From Xestospongia bergquistia (Eukaryota; Porifera; Demospongiae; Haplosclerida; Petrosiidae), in the NCBI GenBank assembly GCA_963965975.1, contig OZ014416.1, positions 5,146,001-5,210,000 on the forward strand: a stretch of DNA of 64,000 bases, in the 5' to 3' direction. The position numbers and the translations under genes are program-made. Positions 54,001-63,563 of the stretch are shown here, piece after piece (position 1 is the first letter of the stretch; every line of letters begins with the position of its first letter). The notes under the pieces are model-generated. The model ran no database searches, was not told the origin of the DNA, and saw nothing but the letters and a program-made list of their open reading frames with translations.

Positions 54001-56891
54001 AAAGATGAGAATGATATCGAAATGGTGGTGGAGGTTACTGAACACAACAGATGTGTTACAATTCTAGTTTCTCACAGTAGTTCCTTGAAAAGTTATGAAA
54101 TCCGTACATCTCTCATTAAAGAAGTACTTAGTCTTAAGAGCAAGATATGCTCGTGTGAAGTGGAGCAGTTTGTTATTCCTCCTGGTAATGTCAATGATGT
54201 TATTGAGAAGGAGCAGAGACACCGTATACTCTATTCCCTCAGAAAAGTAGCCCTTGGAGTTATTATCAAATGTCCTATTGGTGATGCAAACAATAAAACT
54301 GCTAAAAGAGTTGATGTCAGATCAATTGTGGGTGAGAAAGAACCTTACCTTTGCATTGCACCCATTGTCATTGAGGCACTCTTCACAGACTGCAACAACG
54401 ACATATTATTACCACATGCTTATATCCGACACATAGAGGAAGCATGTAAGGAGATAATGCCCCTCTCATCTCATCGGACTCATCTGTCAGCGAGGAAACG
54501 CCTTGATCAATTTAGCATTTTTACTGGCCGTAATCCTTTGGTAAGTTAACAATTTAATAATTTGTAATTGTTTGGAATTTGTACATAGACTACATCCTCT
54601 CGACCTATTAGAGAAGAAGAGATACAATGTCTGCCTGAAGATGATGTTTATGTTACAAAGAAAGGTAGGTTATCAAGCCTATTCTGCTTAAATTTATTTG
54701 TTAATGGTTATAGAATCTGGTACCACTAACTCTGATCAACAAATGCAATCATTGAGTACATATGATATATCAGGTATGTTTGTTTGTCAAATTCATTTTG
54801 TTGGTAAGTAATGATCCAATGTAATAAGTTGTTAATATTAGAGATATGTAGTATGTTTACTTTGGACACTACCTCAAGCTTATATACTATAATTATAAAG
54901 AATACTATACACTGGAATGTATTAACAGTTATTTTGACCTCTTATTTTGAAATTTATAAAAAGTTTAGTTTAGCTTTTTTACTTCAGTTACTAGCAATAG
55001 TAAAAGATATTTGTGATTGTTTTATATTTCACTACTACTGCCTGTCCGAATTGTTACAACAGCCTGTTATTGTTTATTTAATACTATACTATGTTACAGA
55101 TAATCAAGAGTCAAAGTTTGGTACGTCCACTGACAATTTTAGTCATTTTCCTAAATTACGTAAGTTAATAGATTCATTTCTCAACAATTGTTTTATTTAA
55201 TTGTCCTGTTAGTTGCTCAGCCAAAAAGACCTGAAGTTTTAACTCAACTAGTATGTACTGATACTTTATGGCGTAATATTGGTAATGGTCTTGGAGTCAG
55301 TTTTAATATCCTTCAAGGTTTGGCTGAATCCAACCAGTCAAATCAAGCAAAGCTCGACCAAGTTATTCAGAAATGGCTGGACATGAATGGTAAAGATGAT
55401 GGTGCTCCTGTCACATGGATCACAATATTAGATATTCTAAAGGGACCACTTGTTGACAACAAAGCCCTAGCTATGAAGATATACCATTTATTGAAAGAAG
55501 AAAGTTCTAAAGAACAGATAGCTCCAAGTAAATATACAATATAGACACATGATGTTGATACATAAATATTTTAATCTTGATGCAGTTAATAGTTGTGACT
55601 GTGATAATATTGACATTAGCATTAATCTGCTTCGTAGATTCTGTCTGACTTAACATAATATTATTTTTGTCTCAGTTTTATGGGATGAACTAGAAGGTTA
55701 ATATATTTTTAGTGATTTTTATTGCTCTATCTCTTGCCAATATATGTTTGTTCTGACTCATATAGCAATAAGGATTATGTGTATTGCTCACATAATATGT
55801 TTTAGTGTACATACTAATTGTAGTTAAAGGCTATCCAACTATCAACTTGTGACATTCTACAAAAGATTTGTATATAACATGTCACATTTTATGAGGTTAA
55901 CTTTATATCCTATAGAACCTGCTAAGGAATCAGCTACTGCTAATACAACTGAAGGATATAATACTGACAAGTTACCTATGGAACATCAGGTATGATTTAT
56001 CTTCTTATGTTGTAAGTCATGTTAATTTTGGTCATTCATAAATTCAGTTCCTTAATGATATAATAGACAATGATTACATCATCAATCTTTCCTATTGTCT
56101 ATTTATCACATACTTATTCTACTCAACAGCAACAATCCTCACAAGAACTTTTAAATGAGCCCAAAGAAAAGACTGTCTCTAGTGATAGTACACATCAAGG
56201 TAATGTAAGACAATAATAACCATTTCATATAATATTATATGTGATGACATCAACTAATCATTGTGTCACCTACACAGTCTATGTTGTTATAGTTGGCATA
56301 GTGATGTTAAGTAGTTTACTTGGGTTAATAAATGTTGTATTACTTTTTGTTGAGATCAAAATTCATTTATTTTTTTTGTATTTTCTAAATAAACTTTAAC
56401 TTAGTTAAATTTCCTTTTGTTGTTACATTGTGTAGGTACTTCTGAGCCATCAGAAGTATTTCGAGTATATTTTGCTGATATTTGTGATGCCATTGAACTT
56501 AAACCTCTGCCCATTGTTAACCGAGTCTATTCTGCTAACTTGATATCATCAAATTTTAAAGATGATGTACAAAGTATGAGTGGTGATAATTATGACAAAG
56601 CAGACAAAGTAGTTAATGAACTACAACGACAGGTTAAGGAAAAAGGAATTGATTTTTTAATGGCTATCTGTGATTTTCTTCTGAGCCAAAACCATACATT
56701 AAAAGACATTGGCATAAGAATGAAACATCAACTAGAAAGTAAGTGGTTATATTGTATAAATCTAGTATATGACTGTCAGTTATTTTACAGTATATATTTT
56801 ATAATGTAATTTCTTGTTTTAAATGATATTATATTCAAGCAACCTACTGTATGTCTTTCTTTTTACTGCAGGCATAACTCCACCTACTTAA
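33368..56891 (+). CDS. Ankyrin / ROC-COR GTPase / death domain / CARD-like protein, complete
   Basis: Exons: 33368-33406, 33717-33809, 33996-34100, 35296-35394, 36858-36953, 38659-38760, 42240-42341, 52486-54540, 54589-54664, 54714-54773, 55100-55159, 55213-55527, 55676-55696 (21-bp microexon, doubtful), 55916-55989, 56130-56199, 56436-56738, 56872-56891; about 1229 residues. Exons 2-7 are phase-0 ankyrin units. The 685-codon exon holds a last ankyrin piece, P-loop GKTNAGKS (about 291-298), switch II DFAGHAEYY, GSHIDLL at the NKxD position (compare THLD in LRRK2), then COR-like sequence. After it every junction is phase 1 except the one between 55989 and 56130. Exon 55213-55527 (about 963-1067) is a death domain (LWRNIGNGLGVS...IQKWLDM). 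Exon 56436-56738 (about 1123-1223) is a helical CARD-like domain with VYSANLISS. The architecture resembles DAPK1 without its kinase, with a CARD-like domain added. No signal peptide or membrane segment is seen, so it is probably cytosolic. Its promoter blocks match those of the paralog at 1-14.7 kb. Confidence 0.9.
34391..34809. mobile_element. MITE with TA target duplication
   Basis: Inverted ends CCGTAAGGGTATAAATTTTC and its reverse complement with one mismatch; TA on both flanks (34389-34390, 34810-34811), as for Tc1/mariner-type elements. Sub-terminal ACGAAATTTAA / CACGAAAATTTAA motifs repeat near both ends. It is 419 bp, noncoding, and lies in the intron after 34100. Confidence 0.8.
35923..36309. 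mobile_element. hAT-type MITE with G/C-run palindromes
   Basis: Ends CATAGGGGTAGGAA and TTCCTACCCCTATG are inverted repeats, and the 8-bp CAGACAAC flanks both sides (35915-35922 and 36310-36317). Inside the left end, GGGGGGCTTTAGCCCCCC forms a strong hairpin; a TAGCCCCCCTAAT block recurs inside the right end. It is 387 bp and noncoding, in the intron after 35394. Confidence 0.85.
37180..38250. other. Intronic stretch of less AT-rich sequence, probably old inserted DNA
   Basis: Between exons 36953 and 38659 this part is clearly less AT-rich than its surroundings (near 37210-37440, 37640-37850 and 37910-38100) and looks like relics of inserted elements or retrocopies. No frame longer than about 60 codons and no recognised domain were found. 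Confidence 0.35.
39044..39070. repeat. TA dinucleotide repeat
   Basis: A (TA)n run in the intron after exon 38659-38760; absent at the matching place of the duplicated intron. Confidence 0.8.
39850..40200. repeat. Intronic CATAGCAAC-rich block with X-box-like palindromes
   Basis: CATAGCAAC or close variants recur about every 30 bases. GTTACCATAGTAAC at 40096-40109 fits the RFX X-box form GTTRCCATRGYAAC. The matching block of copy 2 (42830-43130) has GTTACCATAGCAAC at 43017-43030. Confidence 0.65.
40370..40860 (+). mobile_element. Tc1/mariner-superfamily transposase relic (C-terminal part)
   Basis: Reads DIQEWLDEHNITYEPTNIKK then DEVANEYGHNIVF, then in a shifted frame LNPIELxW-like NSIQLSWHRLH, and ends with an acidic tail (about 40660-40730) and TAA near 40855. 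This is the end of a DDE transposase of the kind with the PPYHCELNPIE motif, here degraded. The homologous intron copy at 43.3 kb lacks it, so it entered after the 3.6-kb duplication. Confidence 0.6.
41202..41264. repeat. Short inverted repeat with 23-bp loop
   Basis: CAGGTGAACACGAATGGACT and AGTCCATTCATGTTCACCTG pair with one mismatch. It is part of the sequence that copy 1 has and copy 2 of the duplication lacks. Confidence 0.8.
43655..43821 (-). repeat. 3' LTR of the Ty3/Gypsy element
   Basis: Direct repeat of 47663-47828, with TG...CA ends. A polypurine-like run (read as AAGAGGGGAGATG on the element strand) sits just inside it at about 43820-43834, as expected before a 3' LTR. The outer flank is the ATTAT target duplication at 43650-43654. 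Confidence 0.92.
47663..47828 (-). repeat. 5' LTR of the Ty3/Gypsy element
   Basis: Almost identical to the copy at 43655-43821. It is followed on the element strand by the tRNA-Leu-type primer-binding site (about 47645-47663) and flanked outside by ATTAT at 47829-47833. Confidence 0.92.
48430..49170 (-). mobile_element. Old, heavily decayed Ty3/Gypsy gag-protease fragment
   Basis: Scattered reverse-strand phrases match a Gypsy gag end, a zinc-knuckle region and the protease start, in the right order: a KQLIYSFSEHC-like piece near 49.0 kb, a cysteine-spaced piece near 48.7 kb, and a TVSLNGLNQSFKI piece near 48.5 kb. No LTRs were found around it. It carries many breaks and is far older than the element at 43.7-47.8 kb. 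Confidence 0.5.
49820..50000. mobile_element. Partial relative of the ACTAAA-rich MITE
   Basis: AACTAAAACTATAACTAAA-type sequence ending in CTAAAACAACACTA, the same terminal motif as the complete element at 11.5-12.1 kb. The left end and target duplication were not found, so it looks truncated. Confidence 0.6.
50000..52485. other. Distal part of the 10-kb intron 7
   Basis: AT-rich sequence ending in the acceptor TCTCTAG at 52485. Some stretches (50.2-50.6 kb, 51.0-51.25 kb) look like decayed coding sequence on the minus strand but nothing can be named. Confidence 0.4.
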
Positions 56892-57875
56892 TTAGTGTGC
56901 AGTGCCCTTTACATTTCACATTTGTTACTTTATATATTTCATTATTATAGTTAAGTTAGTTTATGTACACTTTAATTGTCTAGAATGTTTTACCATTAGT
57001 TTTTGATTTTATAGTTGCTGCTTTTTATAAAATATAATTGCTAAATCTATAATGTCATTTATAATCTACTGAATGATTCTAGTTCCTGAGGTAACAATGC
57101 TAACTCACTCATTCACTAAAATAATTATTCTGGAAATTGATTTACTAGCTCAAAGAACTGACCCTGCTATATTAACTCTATAGTTGTTTGTTCTTCATAT
57201 ATAACTCATAACTAATAAATTATCAGATCAAAAGCTATTGCCATGCATGCAGATAGTCAATGTAATTTAACAGCTAGGGAATATCTTAATGGAATAGATG
57301 TACATGTCATTCAACATTTGTGCAATTATATACTGCAAGGGAGAAAAAGAACATATTGTATGTGAATGAATTATGTGCTAATAAGCAATATCCTAATACA
57401 TTATTATCTGTTGATGTTCTGTATCTAACTGTATTTAGTCTATACAGAATACTGACAGTCATATTGTTTCACATGTGAGTACTAGTATGGTGAGATATGT
57501 GAAAATCACTCTAGTATGCAAGTAGGATACTTCTTTGTACACTCAAGTATCCTATTAGTATGTACAATTGGATACTCCAAGTATTCAACTTTGCTCACAA
57601 GTTTGGATATGAACTTAAATATCCAAACTATTGTATACCCCAAGTATGTAAACTAGCATACTCTGTGTATACTACCTTTGTATGCTTGTAACCCCTTTAG
57701 GATACTTAGATGTGCTAAATGTATTTTGAGATTACAACCATTTTTTATGAAAAAAATATGCATAGACAAATACAGTTAGGTGTATTGTTATTAGAATTTG
57801 CACTGTTTTGGTGACTTAATTCTTCACCACTTCAATCTAAAGATATGTCAAAACAAACATAATTTGAATTACTGG
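56892..57875. other. Intergenic spacer between the ROC-COR gene and the decayed gene
   Basis: 3' flank of the plus-strand gene, then a region (57.5-57.7 kb) where AGTAGGATACT, AAGTATCCTATT and similar words occur in both directions, perhaps a decayed small element. The two genes converge here. Confidence 0.4.
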
Positions 57876-59572
57876 TCAAGCAAAAATCTTTTGTTCACCT
57901 TGTTTAGCTATCCAATAACTATTAATAGTCCAGTCAGGGGCATTTACAGGTGGAAGAGATGTTGAGAGAGGTCCGTCCTTTCTTGTCTTACGTAAAATTA
58001 CATCACTTTTATTAAGTTTACTTTTACTGAATCTCTCATCAAGCATTTCTAGAAATCGTTGCAAGTCTATACAAAAATATAAAAATGATTATATTATTAA
58101 TTATTTACCTTCGGATCTCCAAGGAAGTTTATGGACAATGATATTTACTGCATTTGTTGTATCATCACTTTCTTGTGACATGTAATCTATGGTAATGTCA
58201 CTCCAATATTTTAACTCAGACTTTAACAGATTATATTTCTGTTAAATGAATTAAATACAACATATAACATGCATGCATGACCATACCCTATGAACCCTAA
58301 ACCTATTTTTCCTTCTTAGCTGTTTGTTCTGTTATATCTTCAATATCACTGTTATCTTCTAACAAGAATTGTCTCCGAAGACTTTGATACTTCCTTTTAA
58401 TAACTTCTATAAAATAATAATAGCTATACAAATTTGGAAAATAGCTAGTTGGAAGTACTAACTTTGAATTTCATTTACTGAATATGCACTTCCGTCCATC
58501 TGTTTTAGCAAGAAGTCAGTTACATGCTTATTATGACACGACACAGAACTAAAACAAAAGTTAAAAGTAAAAATAAACGACCGCATACCTTTCATCTAAT
58601 TTGAATTTGACTGTCTTGGTCATTGAGAACATTATATAAAGTAGATACTTTTTTCTAAAATTGAAAAGAATAAATACATATGAGCTCAGCCAGTTTCCTC
58701 AATTAAAAACCAACTGTGAATAAATAACTAAAGAAAGTAAGATAGCTACAGTCATGTCTAAGGAGGATCAAGCTTGTAAGAAAAATAAATGGTTAAAATA
58801 AATTCCTACATCGTATTAATACCAGAAAACACCTATGAGTTAGAATAATACTAGGCTGAGGAATTACAGTAATCTATCTCACGACCTTAATTATATGCAC
58901 TATGTGTATACACTGTAATACTTACAGAGAGATCACGAGCTATCCTATTTTTTCCTCTGTCCTGAGAACTAGAAGAGCTTTTCTCTTGAACTAATTCAAC
59001 AGCTCCAAGTCTATCTTCAGTGTTTTCTATCTTTGTAGCTAATTTGTCTTGTTTTACCCTAAACAATACTTGTTGTTTAATTAATTGCTGAAGTAAGGCT
59101 TGCTGCTGTTGTAACAATGCTACGACATCTGGAGAATGTAAGTTACCGTAAGCTCGTGAAAGGTGGGTTAGCGGTGTGGAGTTGTATAAGGGAGGAGAAA
59201 TATTAACTGTGGGAGTAAATACACTATTCTCAGTGGTAGCTGTTGCTGCAACATACTTATTTTCTTTCTGTTCACCTGAATCCAAATTAGTGTAGTCCTC
59301 GTTTTCAGTGCCATCCGAACATAATGATTCGTCACTAAATGTTTCTGAGGTCTTTTCTATTCTAGTGAATAGATCATCACCAGGTTCATAACATGTCTTT
59401 ATAGACTTAGATTGTGGGTAGGTCTTCGTACTTGGTCTTCCTTGACTTGATAGTTCGTTTGCCGAATTGGAACTGAAGAATTTTTTAGGGGTCAAAGCCG
59501 TTCTAAAAATGCCATCTTTCTTTTGCTTGAATCGACAGCAACTTTCTCCATCTTTATAATGTTGAACCTCGT
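57876..59572 (-). pseudogene. Decayed six-exon gene of unknown metazoan family
   Basis: Exons on the reverse strand: about 59572-58926, 58654-58589, 58548-58463, 58406-about 58320, 58238-58109, 58066-57876. The first is a low-complexity stretch with a Gln-rich helix (VALLQQQQALLQQLI) and ends in IARDLS before GTAAGT. The next continues with KKVSTLYNVLNDQDSQI and then meets a stop or needs a frame change; later pieces read HVTDFLLKQMDGSAYSV and KRKYQSLRRQFLL, then a stop just before the expected donor. The last two are clean: KYNLLKSELKYWSDITIDYM...VHKLPWRS and a terminal exon ending with PPVNAPDWTINSYW and TGA at 57876-57878. The LPWRS and APxWTI phrases recall a multi-copy uncharacterised family in non-vertebrate animals; that is memory, not a search. 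No in-frame ATG is visible at the 5' end. Two breaks make it a likely pseudogene. Confidence 0.55.
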
Positions 59573-61013
59573 GCTAATGTGGTCTAATCAACACTCCCAC
59601 TAGAGAAGGTGTGAGATCTAATCAACACTTCAATTAGATTCTGTAAAATGAAGTCGTCTCGTAGTGTCTTCTGTCCTCATTGTTCCCGAGTAATATCAAA
59701 AACTTTGTTCTTTCAGCATAAGAGACTTTACTACTTAAGAAATAGTGGAGGTTGAGTGAGCATGCATTGCATATTTCTATAGTCTTGCTTGCCAGCCCCT
59801 CCCCTTTTGAGGTTGACGAAGGACAATCTACCATTAATTTTATTCTGCTTCTTGAATAATATTTAACTGTTTGTTCTTTTGACAAAGGAATTTCTTTCTA
59901 AAGGTATAATGAAAACCAATAGCTCTATATCAAATGAAATATTTTTAAAAAATTATAATATTTTCAAATAGAGTTTGACCAAAATCAACTAAGAGCTTCT
60001 TTGATAACAACAACCAATACACAGCATACATTCATCTATATAGTGACAGCTAGGTCGTGTGACAAGTAACCATGTAGCAAGTTAACCTATAGCAACACAA
60101 GATACCTGTGATGATCAGTCATTGGCAACTCCCAAACATTTCCAAGTAGTTTGGAATAGATATTATTGATTTGAAAATTTTGAGAATATCAACAGCATTA
60201 AACATAGTCCTTTGTCAATACTAGACATATCATTTATAGGCTACCAAAATACTAGCTTGAGTAGGGCAAAGTGCATAGATGAAAATAGTGACAGCAACAT
60301 TCAAGTACACGGCCAGCTGGAAAGACAAAAGAGTAGAGCATGTTAGAGAAAGAAAGATATGTATATTCATAACTAGCCAAATATGCTAAGCATATACTAA
60401 CTTGTATACACAGTGTAGATATCACTTTAGGATAGTAACTGTATACAAATTTGGGTACTTTTGGATACTGACATGATTTTGGCTGTGTTTGATATGTGAA
60501 TGTTATGAAATGTATTCATTAATAGAGCTATAAAAACCATATGTCTTAATTAAATCAGGTAAACTAATAAATTACTATATACAACATAATATGGAAATCT
60601 GTAGCTATAATACATTGTTTATAACATGGAAACCTTATTATCTATAATTCATCAGGTATGTACTATTGGAATATCAACTGATTCTCAATAAACATACATA
60701 AATTAGTAAGTAGGGATAACAATGACATAGAAAAGTATACTTAAAATATAAATCTATATTGTTTCAAAATACTGCAGAGGATTTCTAATATAAATACAAG
60801 ACAACAATGTACATATTATAATATTATACATGTTTATATAAATAGCTAGTGACAAGTATTGGTAGAATATTTAAACTTGTAATATTTATTGTTCTCAACA
60901 AATAAATTAGACATTTACTAATTATTACAATATATAAATAAAGCACTCAATAATATAAGGTAATAAATAGAATTCATACAATAATAATGATGAGATAAAT
61001 AGGAACAGATATA
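59573..61013. other. Intergenic spacer
   Basis: Begins with a short direct repeat (TCTAATCAACACT at about 59582 and 59613). An 83-codon reverse-strand frame at 59634-59885 may be an eroded 5' exon of the decayed gene. The rest is AT-rich without features I can name. Confidence 0.35.
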
Positions 61014-61068
61014 TTTATATAACACACAAAAATAATTATAATATAATTATTTTTGTGTGTTATATAAA
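61014..61068. repeat. 55-bp near-perfect palindrome
   Basis: Two 27-base arms (61014-61040 and 61042-61068) around a single A; the arms contain TTTATATAACACACAAAAAT and its exact reverse complement. It could fold into a long hairpin or cruciform. Confidence 0.9.
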
Positions 61069-61104
61069 TTATTTACTATGAATGTTACAAGTGATGCATT
61101 ATTG

Positions 61105-61240
61105 TATTTTTAAGAGGTGGAAATGAAGAGCAGGATTTAATCTCAAGTGGTAGTAGTTCAAAGAGAACAGGTAGAGGGAAACTGTACTCTTTCCTTGAAG
61201 AAAAGATAGCCAAGATTCATATTTTCTTGAGACAAGTATG
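61105..61240 (+). CDS. Possible isolated exon
   Basis: After a T-rich TTTTTAAG acceptor an open frame reads GGNEEQDLISSGSSSKRTG then a charged helix-like KLYSFLEEKIAKIHIFLRQ and stops at a GTATGT donor. The composition is protein-like and both splice sites are fair, but no partner exon was found on this strand. Confidence 0.25.
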
Positions 61241-62112
61241 TATTTAGTTATTTTGAATGTTGGTTTTCAGAAGTTGAGTGGAAATTAGTTATCAGATTGA
61301 ATGATGGTAGGTGATGAAAATGGAGATGATAGAAGAGTATATCAGTGTACACAATAAATTCATTAAGAGGGAGTGTTTAGTGATGTGATTAAAAATGGAA
61401 TAAAAAGAAGTAATCCCAGAATTTAAATAACATAAATACACAAACAAACATTATTTATGAAGACTGATCAGAGATACGTAATCATATATTTCTCTCTTAT
61501 TATATATTCATGTCCTTTATATACCACGATAGTAACCATCAGCAATATACATAACAATAGTACCAAACCTTATAAAGTGAACAAGACATTGAAAATGAGA
61601 ACCACATTGACATGACAACAATGACCTGTACATTCTATCAATACAATACTCAATAATAATGTGATTAATTATAACCTGATTTGCAATAAGAAATCACTTC
61701 TTGAAAAGCATTTGTGACCTGATTTGTGAAATGGGACCATTGTTAAAACACATCAAAAACAACTCTGATACATACAGTTGCTATATACACAACTACTCAT
61801 TGTAACTGTATGTATTCAAAACTGTTTTTTGAGGTATTTAGTGATTATTTTTCACTAATAAGTCAATAATATTAAAATTAGGTCAAAATTACTCTGTACC
61901 AACTAAACCATCATATTTCATCCTGATTTGTAAATCTTAGTCTTGTCTTAATTCATATTGACAGTATGGGTTAATATTAACAACTCTTTGGGTATAACAA
62001 AATCCATATAATAAAAATTAATAAAAGTAAAAATTTTTAGAGAGTAATAACATCAAGTCTATCTATTCATAATAAAACATTAAATATATGTAATATGAAC
62101 ATGTACATCAGT

Positions 62113-62283
62113 TCAATGTTGCTTATGTACATGACACAAATAGGATATCAATTTTTCTTCAATGACCACACCCTTCTCTTTCTCCTTTACAGAGAGACAA
62201 AATACTTCTTCATTAAGTTTATCTCTTTCAACAACAGTCACTTTCTCTTTCCTTTGTACTAGTGTATTAGTAGCAACTACAAC
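62113..62283 (-). CDS. Terminal exon of an unknown gene
   Basis: After an ATAG acceptor at 62284-62285 a 57-codon frame (phase 0) runs to TGA at 62113-62115. It reads VVVATNTLVQRKEKVTVVER, then a charged Lys/Glu-rich stretch (SVKEKEKGVVIEEKL) and SYLCHVHKQH. The composition is protein-like and the acceptor good, but there is no ATG in frame, so it must join an upstream exon. The likely 5' exon is the shared promoter/leader block at about 62825-62990 with its GTAAGT donor at 62824; no coding exon linking the two was found in the 540 bases between. Confidence 0.4.
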   Translation of the reverse strand, partial: VVVATNTLVQRKEKVTVVERDKLNEEVFCLSVKEKEKGVVIEEKLISYLCHVHKQH

Positions 62284-62824
62284 CTATATAGAGGAGTATA
62301 GTGGTCATATTATTTGTATGTCAATATAAATATTATATAAAGACACATATAGTTAATTACAAATCATCACTGTATCATTCATACAAGGATAATGGAGCAT
62401 TAAATATACATATATCACTTTATATAAAAAGAGAATAAACTGTATGTTCTTCATTTATTATTGCCATTGTAAATCTTATACAACGTGATAATGCATCTCT
62501 ACAAAAACTTAAACATTAAAGCTAATAAAGAAACTATTTTTTCAGCAATAGAGAGTTAAAATGTTGGAACATTAAACACGGATGAAGTCTGAGTTTATTC
62601 AGCCTCAACTCTGCAACCTCTGTAACTGTTTGAAATGCTCTCTTGCTACCAGAAATAGTTACAAATATAATACGTATACAGAGGAATGTATACTTCTACA
62701 TTCAAATGTCATAGGTAGATATAATCATGACTCAAAATGTAACAATGTATTACTACAAGGGTTTAACATGACACATGGCTCTTAATATCTACGTACAATA
62801 CTACTAATTAACTTCATTACTTAC

Positions 62825-63000
62825 CGAGTAGTTAACTGACGCAACGCTTCTTTCTTGATGGGAGAGCGCCTACACGTGATTTTAAGACGTCATTGACGAC
62901 TTGGGTGTGGCTAAAAATAAGTTCATGGAACACCTCAGGCTCTTCATTCCAAAGGAAATATATTTAATCATGATTAGTCTGGCAGCAGACTTTTCAACTC
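62825..63000 (-). promoter_or_regulatory. Shared promoter/5' leader block, copy 3
   Basis: Read on the reverse strand it contains AGTTGAAAAGTC (62988-62999), GAAGAGCCTGAGGTG, a palindromic CGTCAATGACGTC overlapping a CRE-like GACGTCA (62886-62892), ATCACGTG (E-box CACGTG, 62873-62878) and TAGGCGCTCTCCC (62860-62872), and ends at a GTAAGT donor. The first two match the block upstream of the 14.7-kb gene; the last three match, in the same order, the block upstream of the 33.4-kb gene. CRE and E-box names are known motif families; use here is inferred. Confidence 0.6.
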
Positions 63001-63130
63001 CACTTTTACTTCGTGATGGGTTCAAATTTATAGTTAAAGACAGTAACATTGTCTCATCTTTTAAGATAATGTACACTGAAGATCTACATATATAATGACC
63101 AATACATGTATATTTCAAATTTTAAAACAG

Positions 63131-63563
63131 TTACATATATTTCTTCAATTGCCATGGAAAATACACATACAGGTTCAGTTGAGAAGGTGATCTAGATCTG
63201 TTTGTTGGTAATGAGTCCATCTGTGTCTTTAGATCATTGCTTGAATCCTTCTCGATGCATACGGCAATAAGAAATAAGAACTTTCTATATATAAGAATAA
63301 TTTACAGAGATAGAATTTAATGTATCAGGTCATGTTATCACAATCATTAATATAAACTTCTTTAAGTTTCTATCATTGTCATAAGACCTCAGCAGGATGA
63401 CACTGAGTGTAAAAGGTAGTGTATATATTCACTTTATACATTGTATTTCTCAATGTCTGACACAAATGACAGGACAGTTATCAGTCCATTCATATCAGAT
63501 CACTTACTTGGCTTTTACTGTGTATGCAATAAGGAGTCCACCACTAGCCCAGTACAGCCATGG
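63131..63563 (-). CDS. Last two exons of a membrane protein (5' part outside or unseen)
   Basis: Exon 63508-63563 follows an ATAG acceptor and ends at a GTAAGT donor; exon 63131-63284 follows an ATAG acceptor and ends in TAA. The split codon is consistent (AA plus A gives Lys). The joined reading has a hydrophobic stretch PWLYWASGGLLIAYTV, then KFLFLIAVCIEKD, then a polar tail with NRSRSPSQLN and a short end FPWQLKKYM. This would suit one transmembrane helix with a cytoplasmic tail of about 40 residues. The remaining 440 bases to the right edge show no further clear exon on this strand. The family is not recognised. Confidence 0.4.

Noticed and set aside
54811-55200. 129-codon plus-strand frame
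   Set aside because: It runs through an intron; only 55100-55159 is a credible exon, in a model with matching phase 1 junctions.
62882-63118. Overlapping 78- and 64-codon frames on opposite strands
   Set aside because: The sequence is better explained as the shared promoter/leader block; neither frame has a recognisable domain.
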